Below are positions 16,321 to 21,797 of a stretch of DNA of 21,797 bases, piece by piece. The position numbers were made by a program, and so were the translations under genes. The notes beneath the pieces were generated by a model, which had not been told where the DNA came from, did no database searches, and saw only the letters and a list, made by a program, of their open reading frames with translations. The stretch is from JBEIGE01 sp040382055 (lineage in GTDB: Bacteria; Pseudomonadota; Gammaproteobacteria; Burkholderiales; Burkholderiaceae_C): assembly GCA_040382055.1 (NCBI GenBank), contig JBEIGE010000038.1:1-21797 (forward strand), in the 5' to 3' direction. Position 1 is the first letter of the stretch. Every line of letters begins with the position of its first letter.

Positions 16321-17441
16321 AGCATCTGGTTCTGGTTGGAGCCGGACACGCGCATGCGCAAGTAATCCAGCAATGGGCCATCAATCCCGTGCCGGGCGTG
16401 TGCGTCACGGTGGTGTCGCCTGAGCCACTGGCGCCTTATTCAGGCATGGTGCCCGGGTGGCTGGCTGGAACCTACCGCTTTGACGACATCGTGATCGATT
16501 TTGAGGCCTTGTGTGCGCGTACTGGCGCACGTTGGATACCAACAGAACTTGAGCGCCTGGAGCCGGACCAGAACCTCTTGCACCTGACCAATGGTGAAAC
16601 GCTTGCCTACGATGCAGTGTCTCTGAATGTGGGCTCCACTTTGCGGCCTCCTGTGCTCACAGGGGCTGGTTCAACGGTAATCGCCTTGCGCCCGCTGTCA
16701 AAACTGCGTTCAATCTATGAAGACTTAATTTCCGCCTGGTCCGCTGAGGCGAAAGACAGCCCTGTGACGGTAACCGCAGTCGGGGGTGGTGCTGCAGGTG
16801 TTGAAAGCCTGCTGGCCGTCTTGCATCGTTTACGCCAGGCCCGACCAGACCGGCAGGTTCATGGAATGCTGATCAGTCGCAGCAGGATGATCCTTCACGG
16901 GTTTGCACCAGCGGCCTGCCGTGCCGCGTTGAATGCGCTCACGCGGGCCGGTGTTGTACTTCAATTGGGTAGCACCTGGAATGAGACCACACAGCGCAGA
17001 AGCGAGCTGGTGTTATGGGCAACCGGCGCGCAAGCCCAAGCCTGGCAACTGGATCCGCTTCGGAGAAATCATTTATCAGTGAGTCATGACGGATTTGTGC
17101 GGGTCGATCCGCAGTTGCGGTCCATCTCTCATCCGCAAGTGTTTGCGGTGGGTGATTGTGCCCATTGGGAGGCGACATCGCAGACGATACCCAAGGCAGG
17201 CGTTTACGCTGTCCGCATGGGGCCCGTGCTGTCCCATAATTTACGCGCTGCTTTGACAGGCGGCCAGCCAATGACGGCGTATGCGCCGCAGCGGCGTTAC
17301 TTGGCCTTGTTGGGAACCGCAGACGGGCGCGCCATTGCGTCTCGCGGTGGCTTGGGTGCCAGCGGAGCCTGGGCTTGGTACCTCAAAGACCATATAGACC
17401 GCCGCTTCATTCGCCGCTTCGCGCCGGGCTCTAAACCGTAA
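16317..17441 (+). CDS. SelD-N-terminal-like FAD/NAD(P) oxidoreductase
   Basis: This 374-residue flavoprotein of the pyridine nucleotide-disulfide oxidoreductase superfamily is of the type that elsewhere is fused to or found beside selenophosphate synthetase SelD (recalled as TIGR03169). It resembles NADH dehydrogenase-like proteins: LVLVGAGHAHAQVI (FAD site), VSPEPLAPYSGMVPGWLAG, SLNVGSTLRP, VTAVGGGAAGVE (NAD site), LVLWATGAQ, VFAVGDCAHW, and PKAGVYAVRMGPVLSHNL. GTG 16317 is preferred because it makes a GTGA overlap with the previous stop; GTG 16308 is the alternative. No selD or other selenium gene is in the window. It is the last gene of the overlapping chain. Confidence 0.85.
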   Translation: MKHLVLVGAGHAHAQVIQQWAINPVPGVCVTVVSPEPLAPYSGMVPGWLAGTYRFDDIVIDFEALCARTGARWIPTELERLEPDQNLLHLTNGETLAYDAVSLNVGSTLRPPVLTGAGSTVIALRPLSKLRSIYEDLISAWSAEAKDSPVTVTAVGGGAAGVESLLAVLHRLRQARPDRQVHGMLISRSRMILHGFAPAACRAALNALTRAGVVLQLGSTWNETTQRRSELVLWATGAQAQAWQLDPLRRNHLSVSHDGFVRVDPQLRSISHPQVFAVGDCAHWEATSQTIPKAGVYAVRMGPVLSHNLRAALTGGQPMTAYAPQRRYLALLGTADGRAIASRGGLGASGAWAWYLKDHIDRRFIRRFAPGSKP

Positions 17442-17625
17442 GTGCCGGCCAACCCTGAAACCCGGTCAGTCAGAACAAAATCAAATGACTCAGGCTGCGG
17501 CTTTGCTCTAAAGTAATCGGCTCAGGACCGACACAAGACCAGGACGCGTATGCTTCAGTTTTTTCACATTGCCGGGGAGGCTCTGACCTTGCCGCTGGCC
17601 AAGTAACTCGTTTGGAGACTTCATC

Positions 17626-18471
17626 ATGCTCGCCATCATCGGAGGCACCGGCCTCTACGACCTCCCCGGTCTGAACATCACCCAGCGCATTGCCCAGACT
17701 ACGCCTTTTGGCCAACCATCGGGAGACATCATCAGGGGCCGTTATTACAGCCACGAGGTCATGTTTTTGGCCCGCCATGGCAACGGTCACCGCCTACTGC
17801 CCCATGAGGTGAATTACCGTGCCAATATATTCGCGCTTAAAGAGGCCGGCGCCACCATGCTTCTTGGCTTTTCGGCCGTGGGTAGCCTGGCCGTGGAGGT
17901 CAAGCCGGGTGACATTGCGATTCCCGAGCAGTATTTTGATTGGACCCGAGGCCAGCGTGAGCGCACTTTTTTTGGCAACGGTGTGGCAGCGCATGTCTCC
18001 ACGGCCAAACCGGTGAGTGCTGCCTTGGTTGACGCCGTACAAGCAGCCGCTCAAGGTATTGGGCTTGAGGTGCACCGGGGGCTGACCTATGCCTGCGTGG
18101 AAGGTCCGCGCCTGGGGACACAGGCCGAGAGCTATTTCATGCGCCAAGCTGGTTGCAAGCTGGTAGGCATGACCAATGTGCCCGAAGCCTTTTTAGCGCG
18201 AGAAGCCCAAATGGCTTATGCCACCATGGGCCTGGTAACCGACTACGACTGCTGGCTGGACGACCCCACACAACACGTCAGCGTATCCGCGATTTTTGAG
18301 TTGTACGGCAAAACACTGAAAAAAGCCGCCCAGGTGCTCGACGCTCTCCTTCAAGGCCCTTTGCCTGTGCCAGAGCCCACGATTCGTCAGGCGCTAACAA
18401 GTGCCATGATGACGCCCGATGAAGCCTTGACGCCGGAACAACTGCACTGGATAGGCGTGCTCAGGCGTTAA
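17626..18471 (+). CDS. 5'-methylthioadenosine phosphorylase-type nucleoside phosphorylase
   Basis: This 281-residue family-2 purine nucleoside phosphorylase splits a 5'-modified nucleoside with phosphate into free base and a 5-modified ribose-1-phosphate. Motifs are the phosphate loop IIGGTGLYD (4-12), ARHGNGHRLLPHEVNYRAN, GFSAVGSL, YACVEGPRLGTQAES and MTNVPEAFLAREA. TDYDCW has Asp206 and Asp208. The two Asp residues correspond to those that bind the 6-amino group of adenine in methylthioadenosine phosphorylase, favouring MTA over methylthioinosine or guanosine. A GGAG at 17614-17617 supports the start. It follows the arsenosugar-type chain after 184 bp, so it may serve ordinary methylthioadenosine salvage, or may remove adenine from the deoxyadenosyl-arsenical made by ArsS (inference). 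Confidence 0.88.
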   Translation: MLAIIGGTGLYDLPGLNITQRIAQTTPFGQPSGDIIRGRYYSHEVMFLARHGNGHRLLPHEVNYRANIFALKEAGATMLLGFSAVGSLAVEVKPGDIAIPEQYFDWTRGQRERTFFGNGVAAHVSTAKPVSAALVDAVQAAAQGIGLEVHRGLTYACVEGPRLGTQAESYFMRQAGCKLVGMTNVPEAFLAREAQMAYATMGLVTDYDCWLDDPTQHVSVSAIFELYGKTLKKAAQVLDALLQGPLPVPEPTIRQALTSAMMTPDEALTPEQLHWIGVLRR

Positions 18472-18485
18472 GAAAAATTCCGGAA

Positions 18486-19400
18486 TTACCGAATAGCCAC
18501 TGGAGCCAGCGCACGGGTCAGGCTGGCTTCGCCACGACCATGGACTGCAACGTTATAGCCGTTGATCGTGTCCGTGCGTGCCGTGTTCAACAGTTGATTG
18601 GTGATTTGCGTCGCACCTGCAGTCTTGAACTTGGAGCCAAGGACCGCAGCGTAGCCACTCACAATAGGCGCAGCGAAGGAAGTGCCGGCCAGTCCGGTCT
18701 GGTTTGCAGCAACCCCGGCCACAAGAAACTGCGACCGAACAACGGTGTCCGTACCCGCCTTGTTGGAATAGTAAGCCATGCTTGCCTTGGAAGTTGTCGT
18801 GCCATTTTTATCCAGTGCACCGACGAAAATCGCTGATTTGGCACCCTTGAGACCTGCGGACAGGTAATCATTCTGTCCATTCATGTTGCGCGAGAGCATA
18901 TTCACAGCGTCGTTACCTGCCGCCTTGACCACAACCGCCTGACCGTTTTTGGCGTAGTTGATCATTGACGTTTCTGTACCGCCCAGTCGTACGTTGGTCA
19001 ACCCATAAACCGCCATCATGCCGTAGGAAGCGTTAATGACATTCAAACCCGTTGGAGCCAACGCAATCGGAGCGCCAGTTGCGAACTGCTGACGAACAAT
19101 CGTGGCACTCGGCGCGGTTAAGCTGGCCTCCTGCGAAGTCCAGAAACCATGAGTCTGACGTTGCAGCCCAGCAGCAAGCAGACGACCTGTAAATTGCTGC
19201 GCAGTTGAGCGGTATTCGTCGACAACCGTAATGCGAGTACCCTGGCCGGTGTAACCAGCCTTGAACGCAGACTGGACATCGCTGGACTGCCAGTTGGCAT
19301 TGAACAACGGAGCAGCCATGTCCACAGCTTCGACTTGGGCAAAAGCGGAACCTGTGGCAGCAATAACGGAAGTAGCAATGAGTGATCGGACTTTTTTCAT
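18486..19400 (-). CDS. Secreted short subtilisin-like (S8) serine protease, atypical active site
   Basis: This exported subtilase-fold protein has 304 residues with a signal peptide at 1-21 (cleavage AFA/Q). Asp61 lies in ITVVDEY, a probable catalytic His84 in THGFWT followed by the expected APSA, oxyanion-hole Asn163 in VKAAGND, and Ser241 in GTSFAAPIVSG. The serine and asparagine motifs are standard. The Asp-His spacing of 23 is short, and HGFW replaces the usual HGTH, so activity is uncertain. There is no clear propeptide. An AGGAG seven bases before the ATG supports the start. It is the second gene of a unit with the outer-membrane-like gene 51 nt upstream, and would share its c-di-GMP riboswitch leader. 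Confidence 0.8.
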   Translation of the reverse strand: MKKVRSLIATSVIAATGSAFAQVEAVDMAAPLFNANWQSSDVQSAFKAGYTGQGTRITVVDEYRSTAQQFTGRLLAAGLQRQTHGFWTSQEASLTAPSATIVRQQFATGAPIALAPTGLNVINASYGMMAVYGLTNVRLGGTETSMINYAKNGQAVVVKAAGNDAVNMLSRNMNGQNDYLSAGLKGAKSAIFVGALDKNGTTTSKASMAYYSNKAGTDTVVRSQFLVAGVAANQTGLAGTSFAAPIVSGYAAVLGSKFKTAGATQITNQLLNTARTDTINGYNVAVHGRGEASLTRALAPVAIR

Positions 19401-19451
19401 GTAGTAGCTCCTGAAAGATTAAAAAACAATGGTTGAGGGGTGAATGGATGA

Positions 19452-20072
19452 CTAGAAATTGATGGTGTATGTGAGAGTGACTTGATTTTTGTTTGCGGGG
19501 TCCTTTTTGAGTAAGTAATTCAAGGTTTCGGCGGGGTCGATTTCTGATGCGGCCAATCGGCAATTCACTTCCTGAACGCCGCCAATGGCCCCGTAATCGG
19601 CCGTGCAGGAATGTTCGTTAAGACGTCCCCCAATGATTGTTGTTGCTGTAAAGGACAGCTTGGAGGTTTTGGACATCGGATAAACCGCCAGAAATCCATA
19701 TTTGAAGCTCGGATCAATGGTGTATTTCTCAGCGCGCTCACCCGTGCTAAAGCCCCACAGCACGCCCAAACGGGGAGTGATTTGCGTCATAAAGTCGAGA
19801 CGGGCATCAACCCAGTTGACGGCATACCACTTGTCTAGCCTGACCTTGTTTCCTCCCGAGGTTTCAAAGCCACCAAAGCTCAAGGTCTTTGCCAGATCGG
19901 ACAGGGTAGAGCCCTGGCTAGCTCCAATCAAGTGGGTCGCCCGGACGAAATCGAAAGGCAACACATCGGCGTGTGTTGTACTGGAAGCGGAGAAGAAAGC
20001 AAAAGCCACGACCGCCAAAGCCAACGGGCGCTTTAGCCGGAGGGTAAGACATTCACAGGTGACGGTTGCCAA
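19452..20072 (-). CDS. Exported outer-membrane-like protein of unknown function
   Basis: The product of about 206 residues is not recognised as a named family. A basic then hydrophobic N-terminus (LKRPLALAVVAFAFFSAS, cleavage near THA/D) is a signal peptide. The mature part has alternating hydrophobic/polar strands and ends in LTYTINF, a C-terminal aromatic typical of beta-barrel outer-membrane proteins (inference). Two Cys residues in the C-terminal third could form a disulfide. There is no ATG upstream of the signal peptide. TTG at 20072 is preferred because GGAG lies about 7 nt before it; TTG at 20084 is the alternative. The stop is 51 nt before the protease gene. The leader carries the riboswitch described below. 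Confidence 0.68.
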   Translation of the reverse strand: MATVTCECLTLRLKRPLALAVVAFAFFSASSTTHADVLPFDFVRATHLIGASQGSTLSDLAKTLSFGGFETSGGNKVRLDKWYAVNWVDARLDFMTQITPRLGVLWGFSTGERAEKYTIDPSFKYGFLAVYPMSKTSKLSFTATTIIGGRLNEHSCTADYGAIGGVQEVNCRLAASEIDPAETLNYLLKKDPANKNQVTLTYTINF

Positions 20073-20076
20073 ACTG

Positions 20077-20095
20077 CTCTCCAAAACGGCGAGAG
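20077..20095 (-). promoter_or_regulatory. Hairpin covering the Shine-Dalgarno of the outer-membrane-like gene
   Basis: On the minus strand CTCTC (20091-20095) can pair with GAGAG (20077-20081) across a 9-nt loop. The second arm is part of the GGAG that serves the TTG start at 20072. Two more perfect hairpins precede it: AACGGA/TCCGTT (20120-20135), which overlaps the last aptamer strand, and CGTGG/CCACG (20105-20117). Together they could form a translational expression platform. There is no U-run, so a transcription terminator is not seen. Confidence 0.5.
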
Positions 20096-20133
20096 TCGGC
20101 GGCTCGTGGATACCACGACAACGGATAGGTCCG

Positions 20134-20220
20134 TTGGCAACTAGTCGAGCATGTCTCTGCGTACAGAGGGTTAGCTACATAGCTTTGCGTCGCCAGCTTT
20201 CGCTGGGTTTGCCAATGAGC
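20134..20220 (-). ncRNA. Class I cyclic-di-GMP riboswitch (GEMM-I) aptamer
   Basis: Read on the minus strand, the leader of the outer-membrane-like gene contains GGCAAACC, then a 5-bp stem CCAGC/GCTGG closed by a GAAA tetraloop (20193-20206). The conserved GACGCAAAGC follows (20182-20191). A second arm has the ATGT/ACAT base (20177-20180 with 20151-20154), a CTAAC receptor-like internal segment, and a CTCTG/CAGAG tip with loop TACG (20155-20168). The 3' side GTTGCC closes the element: TTGGCAA (20209-20215) pairs perfectly with TTGCCAA (20134-20140). Order, spacing and conserved blocks match the GEMM-I consensus, for example the Vibrio cholerae Vc2 aptamer. The predicted ligand is cyclic di-GMP, bound in the three-way junction. 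The direction of control (on or off) cannot be read from sequence. Confidence 0.88.
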
Positions 20221-20254
20221 TGCTATTTGCAAGCAGCCCGTTTAATAGGTTTGG

Positions 20255-20282
20255 ATTGTATCCCTCAAAATGGAATTTGCAA
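20255..20282 (-). promoter_or_regulatory. Candidate sigma70 promoter for the riboswitch transcript
   Basis: On the minus strand TTGCAA (20277-20282, 4/6) and TACAAT (20255-20260, 5/6) are separated by 16 bp. Transcription would begin near 20248, about 30 nt before the aptamer. The short hairpin CTGCT/AGCAG (20220-20236) would lie in that stretch. Inferred from sequence only. Confidence 0.5.
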
Positions 20283-20411
20283 GAACCCCATGAATTCAGA
20301 TTGAAATACCTTCATCCCATCAGATAGAAATCTTGCCGGAATTTCTACTTCTCAATGATTAGGTTTCCAGGTTCCGAGTCAATGCCAACTCCGCGCCGGG
20401 CGCGCTGCGCG
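20283..20411. other. Intergenic stretch with an inverted repeat, no gene seen
   Basis: Together with the riboswitch leader this completes a 339-bp gap without a protein gene. It holds a perfect 7-bp inverted repeat, TAGAAAT (20325-20331) and ATTTCTA (20341-20347) with a 9-bp spacer, about 45 bp upstream of the riboswitch promoter -35. It also holds a GC-rich dyad CGCGCC/GGCGCG (20392-20404) just after the solute-binding-protein stop. Neither has a U-run on either strand, so neither is a standard terminator. Confidence 0.4.
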
Positions 20412-21398
20412 TCAATCTTCTTTAATATTTTTCTGTTTGATGACCCGAGACCAAAATTCAATCTCTTGGCCCATGTCTTTGATAAATTGTTCCTGGGTAT
20501 TGGCAACAATTTCATTTCCTCCTTTGAGGGCGCGTTCCTTGACATCTGGCAGGGCCATGATGCGTATCATTTCTGCATTGAGTTTGTTGGCGATATCAAC
20601 TGGCATGCCTGGAGGGCCTAGAAGGCCTAACCAAATGTATGCTGACAAACCAGTGAGGCCAAACTCACCCAAAGTAGGAACGTTTTCAACAGTCGATACG
20701 CGTTTGTCTGAAAAGGTAGCTAAGCCACGCAGTTTTCCGGCATCGACCATGGGCTGGGAGTTGCCAACGCTGTCGCAAAACATCTGGGTTTCTCCCGCAA
20801 TGGTCGAGGCCTGCGCAGGTGCAGCGCCTTTGTAAGGCACGTGGATGATATTGGTGCCGGCCGCTATGTTGAAAAGCTCACAAGCGAGATGGCCACCACT
20901 ACCAAGACCCACGCTAGAGTAATTTAATTTGCCACTATTAGCTTTAGCGTATGCGATAAATTCCGGTACTGTTTTGACAGGGAGATTGGGATTGATCAAA
21001 AGATACATCGGGTATTTCAACGCAATGCTGATCGGCGTAAAGTCCTTTATCGAGTCGTATGGCTTAGGATTTTTCAAGAGCGCACTGATTAAGTGCGCAC
21101 TGTTAGATGTGAACAGTAGTGTGTAGCCATTGGGCGGGGATTTGATGACTAAATTATTTCCAAGTACGCCTGTGCCCCCGGGTTTGTTTTCAACTACTAC
21201 GGGCTGCCCCCAACGCTCTTGCATTTTTAAAGCAACCAAACGTGCGTAACTATCAGTTGGTCCTCCAGGCGAGAAAGGAACAATCATGGTGATAGGGCGT
21301 GAAGGATAGCTAGAGGCAGACTGTGCGTTCGCGTGAGCGCAAGTTAGCGCACTGGTTATAAAAGCAAGACAAATTGTGAATGTGCTAATCGATGTCAT
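20412..21398 (-). CDS. TctC/Bug-family periplasmic solute-binding protein
   Basis: This is an extracytoplasmic binding protein of the tripartite tricarboxylate transporter (TctC/Bug) family, greatly expanded in Comamonadaceae. These proteins bind carboxylates or aromatic acids in the periplasm. It has 328 residues with a signal peptide to about 25 (AHANA/Q), then YPSRPITMIVPFSPGGPTD, VVVENKPGG, NPNLPVKT, YSSVGLGSGGHL, HVPYKGAAPA and GLLGPPGMP, all typical. AGGAGAC about 9 nt before the ATG supports the start. No membrane subunits (TctA/TctB) are in the window, so it is an orphan here. It is divergent from the CocE-type hydrolase, whose product may be its ligand (inference). Its GC content is much lower than that of genes left of 19000. 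Confidence 0.93.
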   Translation of the reverse strand: MTSISTFTICLAFITSALTCAHANAQSASSYPSRPITMIVPFSPGGPTDSYARLVALKMQERWGQPVVVENKPGGTGVLGNNLVIKSPPNGYTLLFTSNSAHLISALLKNPKPYDSIKDFTPISIALKYPMYLLINPNLPVKTVPEFIAYAKANSGKLNYSSVGLGSGGHLACELFNIAAGTNIIHVPYKGAAPAQASTIAGETQMFCDSVGNSQPMVDAGKLRGLATFSDKRVSTVENVPTLGEFGLTGLSAYIWLGLLGPPGMPVDIANKLNAEMIRIMALPDVKERALKGGNEIVANTQEQFIKDMGQEIEFWSRVIKQKNIKED

Positions 21399-21462
21399 TT
21401 TGATGTCTCCTGGTTTTTAGTGAAGGATATTAGGTTAGCATCTTCAACGCCTATTGGTACAA

Positions 21463-21477
21463 CCTCATATCTTGAGG
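21463..21477. promoter_or_regulatory. Candidate operator between solute-binding protein and hydrolase genes
   Basis: CCTCA, TATCT, TGAGG is a perfect 5-bp inverted repeat with a 5-bp spacer in the 115-bp divergent intergenic region. TAGAAT immediately downstream could be a -10 for the plus-strand hydrolase. A dyad here would be well placed to control both genes, but no regulator gene is in the window. Confidence 0.3.
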
Positions 21478-21513
21478 CATAGAATAAACCATACCAAAAC
21501 ACAGGAGACAAAA

Positions 21514-21797
21514 ATGGATGCTTGGAAATCGGAAATAAGAGACGGAATGCACATTGATTGGGACATGCCCATCGTGATGGATGACGGACTGGTTTTGCGT
21601 GCAGATATCTTCCGACCAATCCATGAGGGAAAGTTTCCAGTCATTCTTTCCTACGGCCCATACGGCAAGGGACTCGCTTTTCAGGAGGGTTATAAAACTG
21701 CATGGGAAATCATGGAGCGTGAAAACCCTGATGTCATGCGCGGATCAAGTAACAAATACCAAAACTGGGAAGTCGTTGATCCTGAGAAATGGGTACC
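21514..21797 (+). CDS. CocE/NonD-family hydrolase, N-terminal part (cut by window edge)
   Basis: The first 94 codons of an alpha/beta hydrolase of the CocE/NonD (X-Pro dipeptidyl-peptidase S15-like) family are present. These are esterases or amidases acting on varied acyl esters. Visible features are the family N-terminus (DWDMPIVMDDGLVLRADIFRP), VILSYGPYGKGLAFQEGY and the stretch SSNKYQNWEVVDPEKW. The catalytic GxSxxG and His lie beyond the edge. An AGGAGAC 7 nt before the ATG fixes the start. The frame was open at the end of the window. It is divergent from the solute-binding protein gene, suggesting uptake and hydrolysis of a common compound (inference). Confidence 0.88.
   Translation, partial: MDAWKSEIRDGMHIDWDMPIVMDDGLVLRADIFRPIHEGKFPVILSYGPYGKGLAFQEGYKTAWEIMERENPDVMRGSSNKYQNWEVVDPEKWV

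Noticed and set aside
18476..18487. Palindrome AATTCCGGAATT between the convergent phosphorylase and protease genes
   Set aside because: It is short with no loop and no T-run; it lies at the stop codon and is probably chance.
19702..20304. Plus-strand 200-codon ORF across the outer-membrane-like gene and riboswitch
   Set aside because: It runs antisense through the structured leader and the signal peptide; its composition is not protein-like.
1..21797. CRISPR arrays, tRNA or rRNA genes, insertion sequences
   Set aside because: No regularly spaced repeats, cloverleaf-like sequences, rRNA segments or transposase ORFs were seen on reading both strands.

Overview
The window looks like chromosomal DNA of a betaproteobacterium of the Comamonadaceae, probably near Rhodoferax or Polaromonas. 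This is inferred from protein content, from the gene order (aceE / PAS sensor kinase / FixJ-type regulator / folD / M3 oligopeptidase / rpiA / pyrD), from a GC content near 60% over most of the window, and from the recurrent AGGAGAC-type ribosome binding site. No rRNA, tRNA, IS element or CRISPR array was seen.

Left part (1-9700) is housekeeping. The 5' end of aceE (minus strand, running off the left edge) is divergent from a PAS sensor kinase and its LuxR/FixJ-type response regulator. Downstream on the same strand come folD, a PrlC-like M3 oligopeptidase and a small secreted DUF4124/glutaredoxin-like protein. Then follow rpiA (minus) and pyrD (plus), divergent. A 20-bp perfect dyad sits directly in front of the sensor-kinase start codon.

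Middle part (9700-18470): a minus-strand pair (DAO-type FAD oxidoreductase and N-formylglutamate amidohydrolase, 1-nt overlap) stands back to back with a plus-strand cluster. That cluster is an ArsS-type radical SAM protein, a VTT membrane domain fused to a mercuric-reductase-like flavoprotein, a family-2 glycosyltransferase, a CofC-like nucleotidyl/glycosyltransferase and a SelD-N-terminal-like flavoprotein. All five reading frames are chained by 1- to 4-nt stop/start overlaps. An MTA-phosphorylase-type purine nucleoside phosphorylase follows after 184 bp. The set matches the arsenosugar / radical SAM-selenodomain-associated neighbourhood, and the phosphorylase is a plausible partner because ArsS makes a 5'-deoxyadenosyl-arsenical.

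Right part (18480-20290) holds the most notable find. A minus-strand two-gene unit encodes a secreted outer-membrane-like protein and a secreted, short, atypical subtilisin-like protease. It is preceded by what reads as a class I cyclic-di-GMP riboswitch (GEMM-I) at about 20134-20220, with a sigma70-like promoter upstream and a hairpin downstream that covers the Shine-Dalgarno of a probable TTG start. This predicts c-di-GMP control of the exported pair.

The right end (about 20300-21797) drops to roughly 45% GC. It carries a TctC/Bug-type solute-binding protein divergent from the N-terminus of a CocE/NonD-type hydrolase, and looks like more recently acquired DNA.
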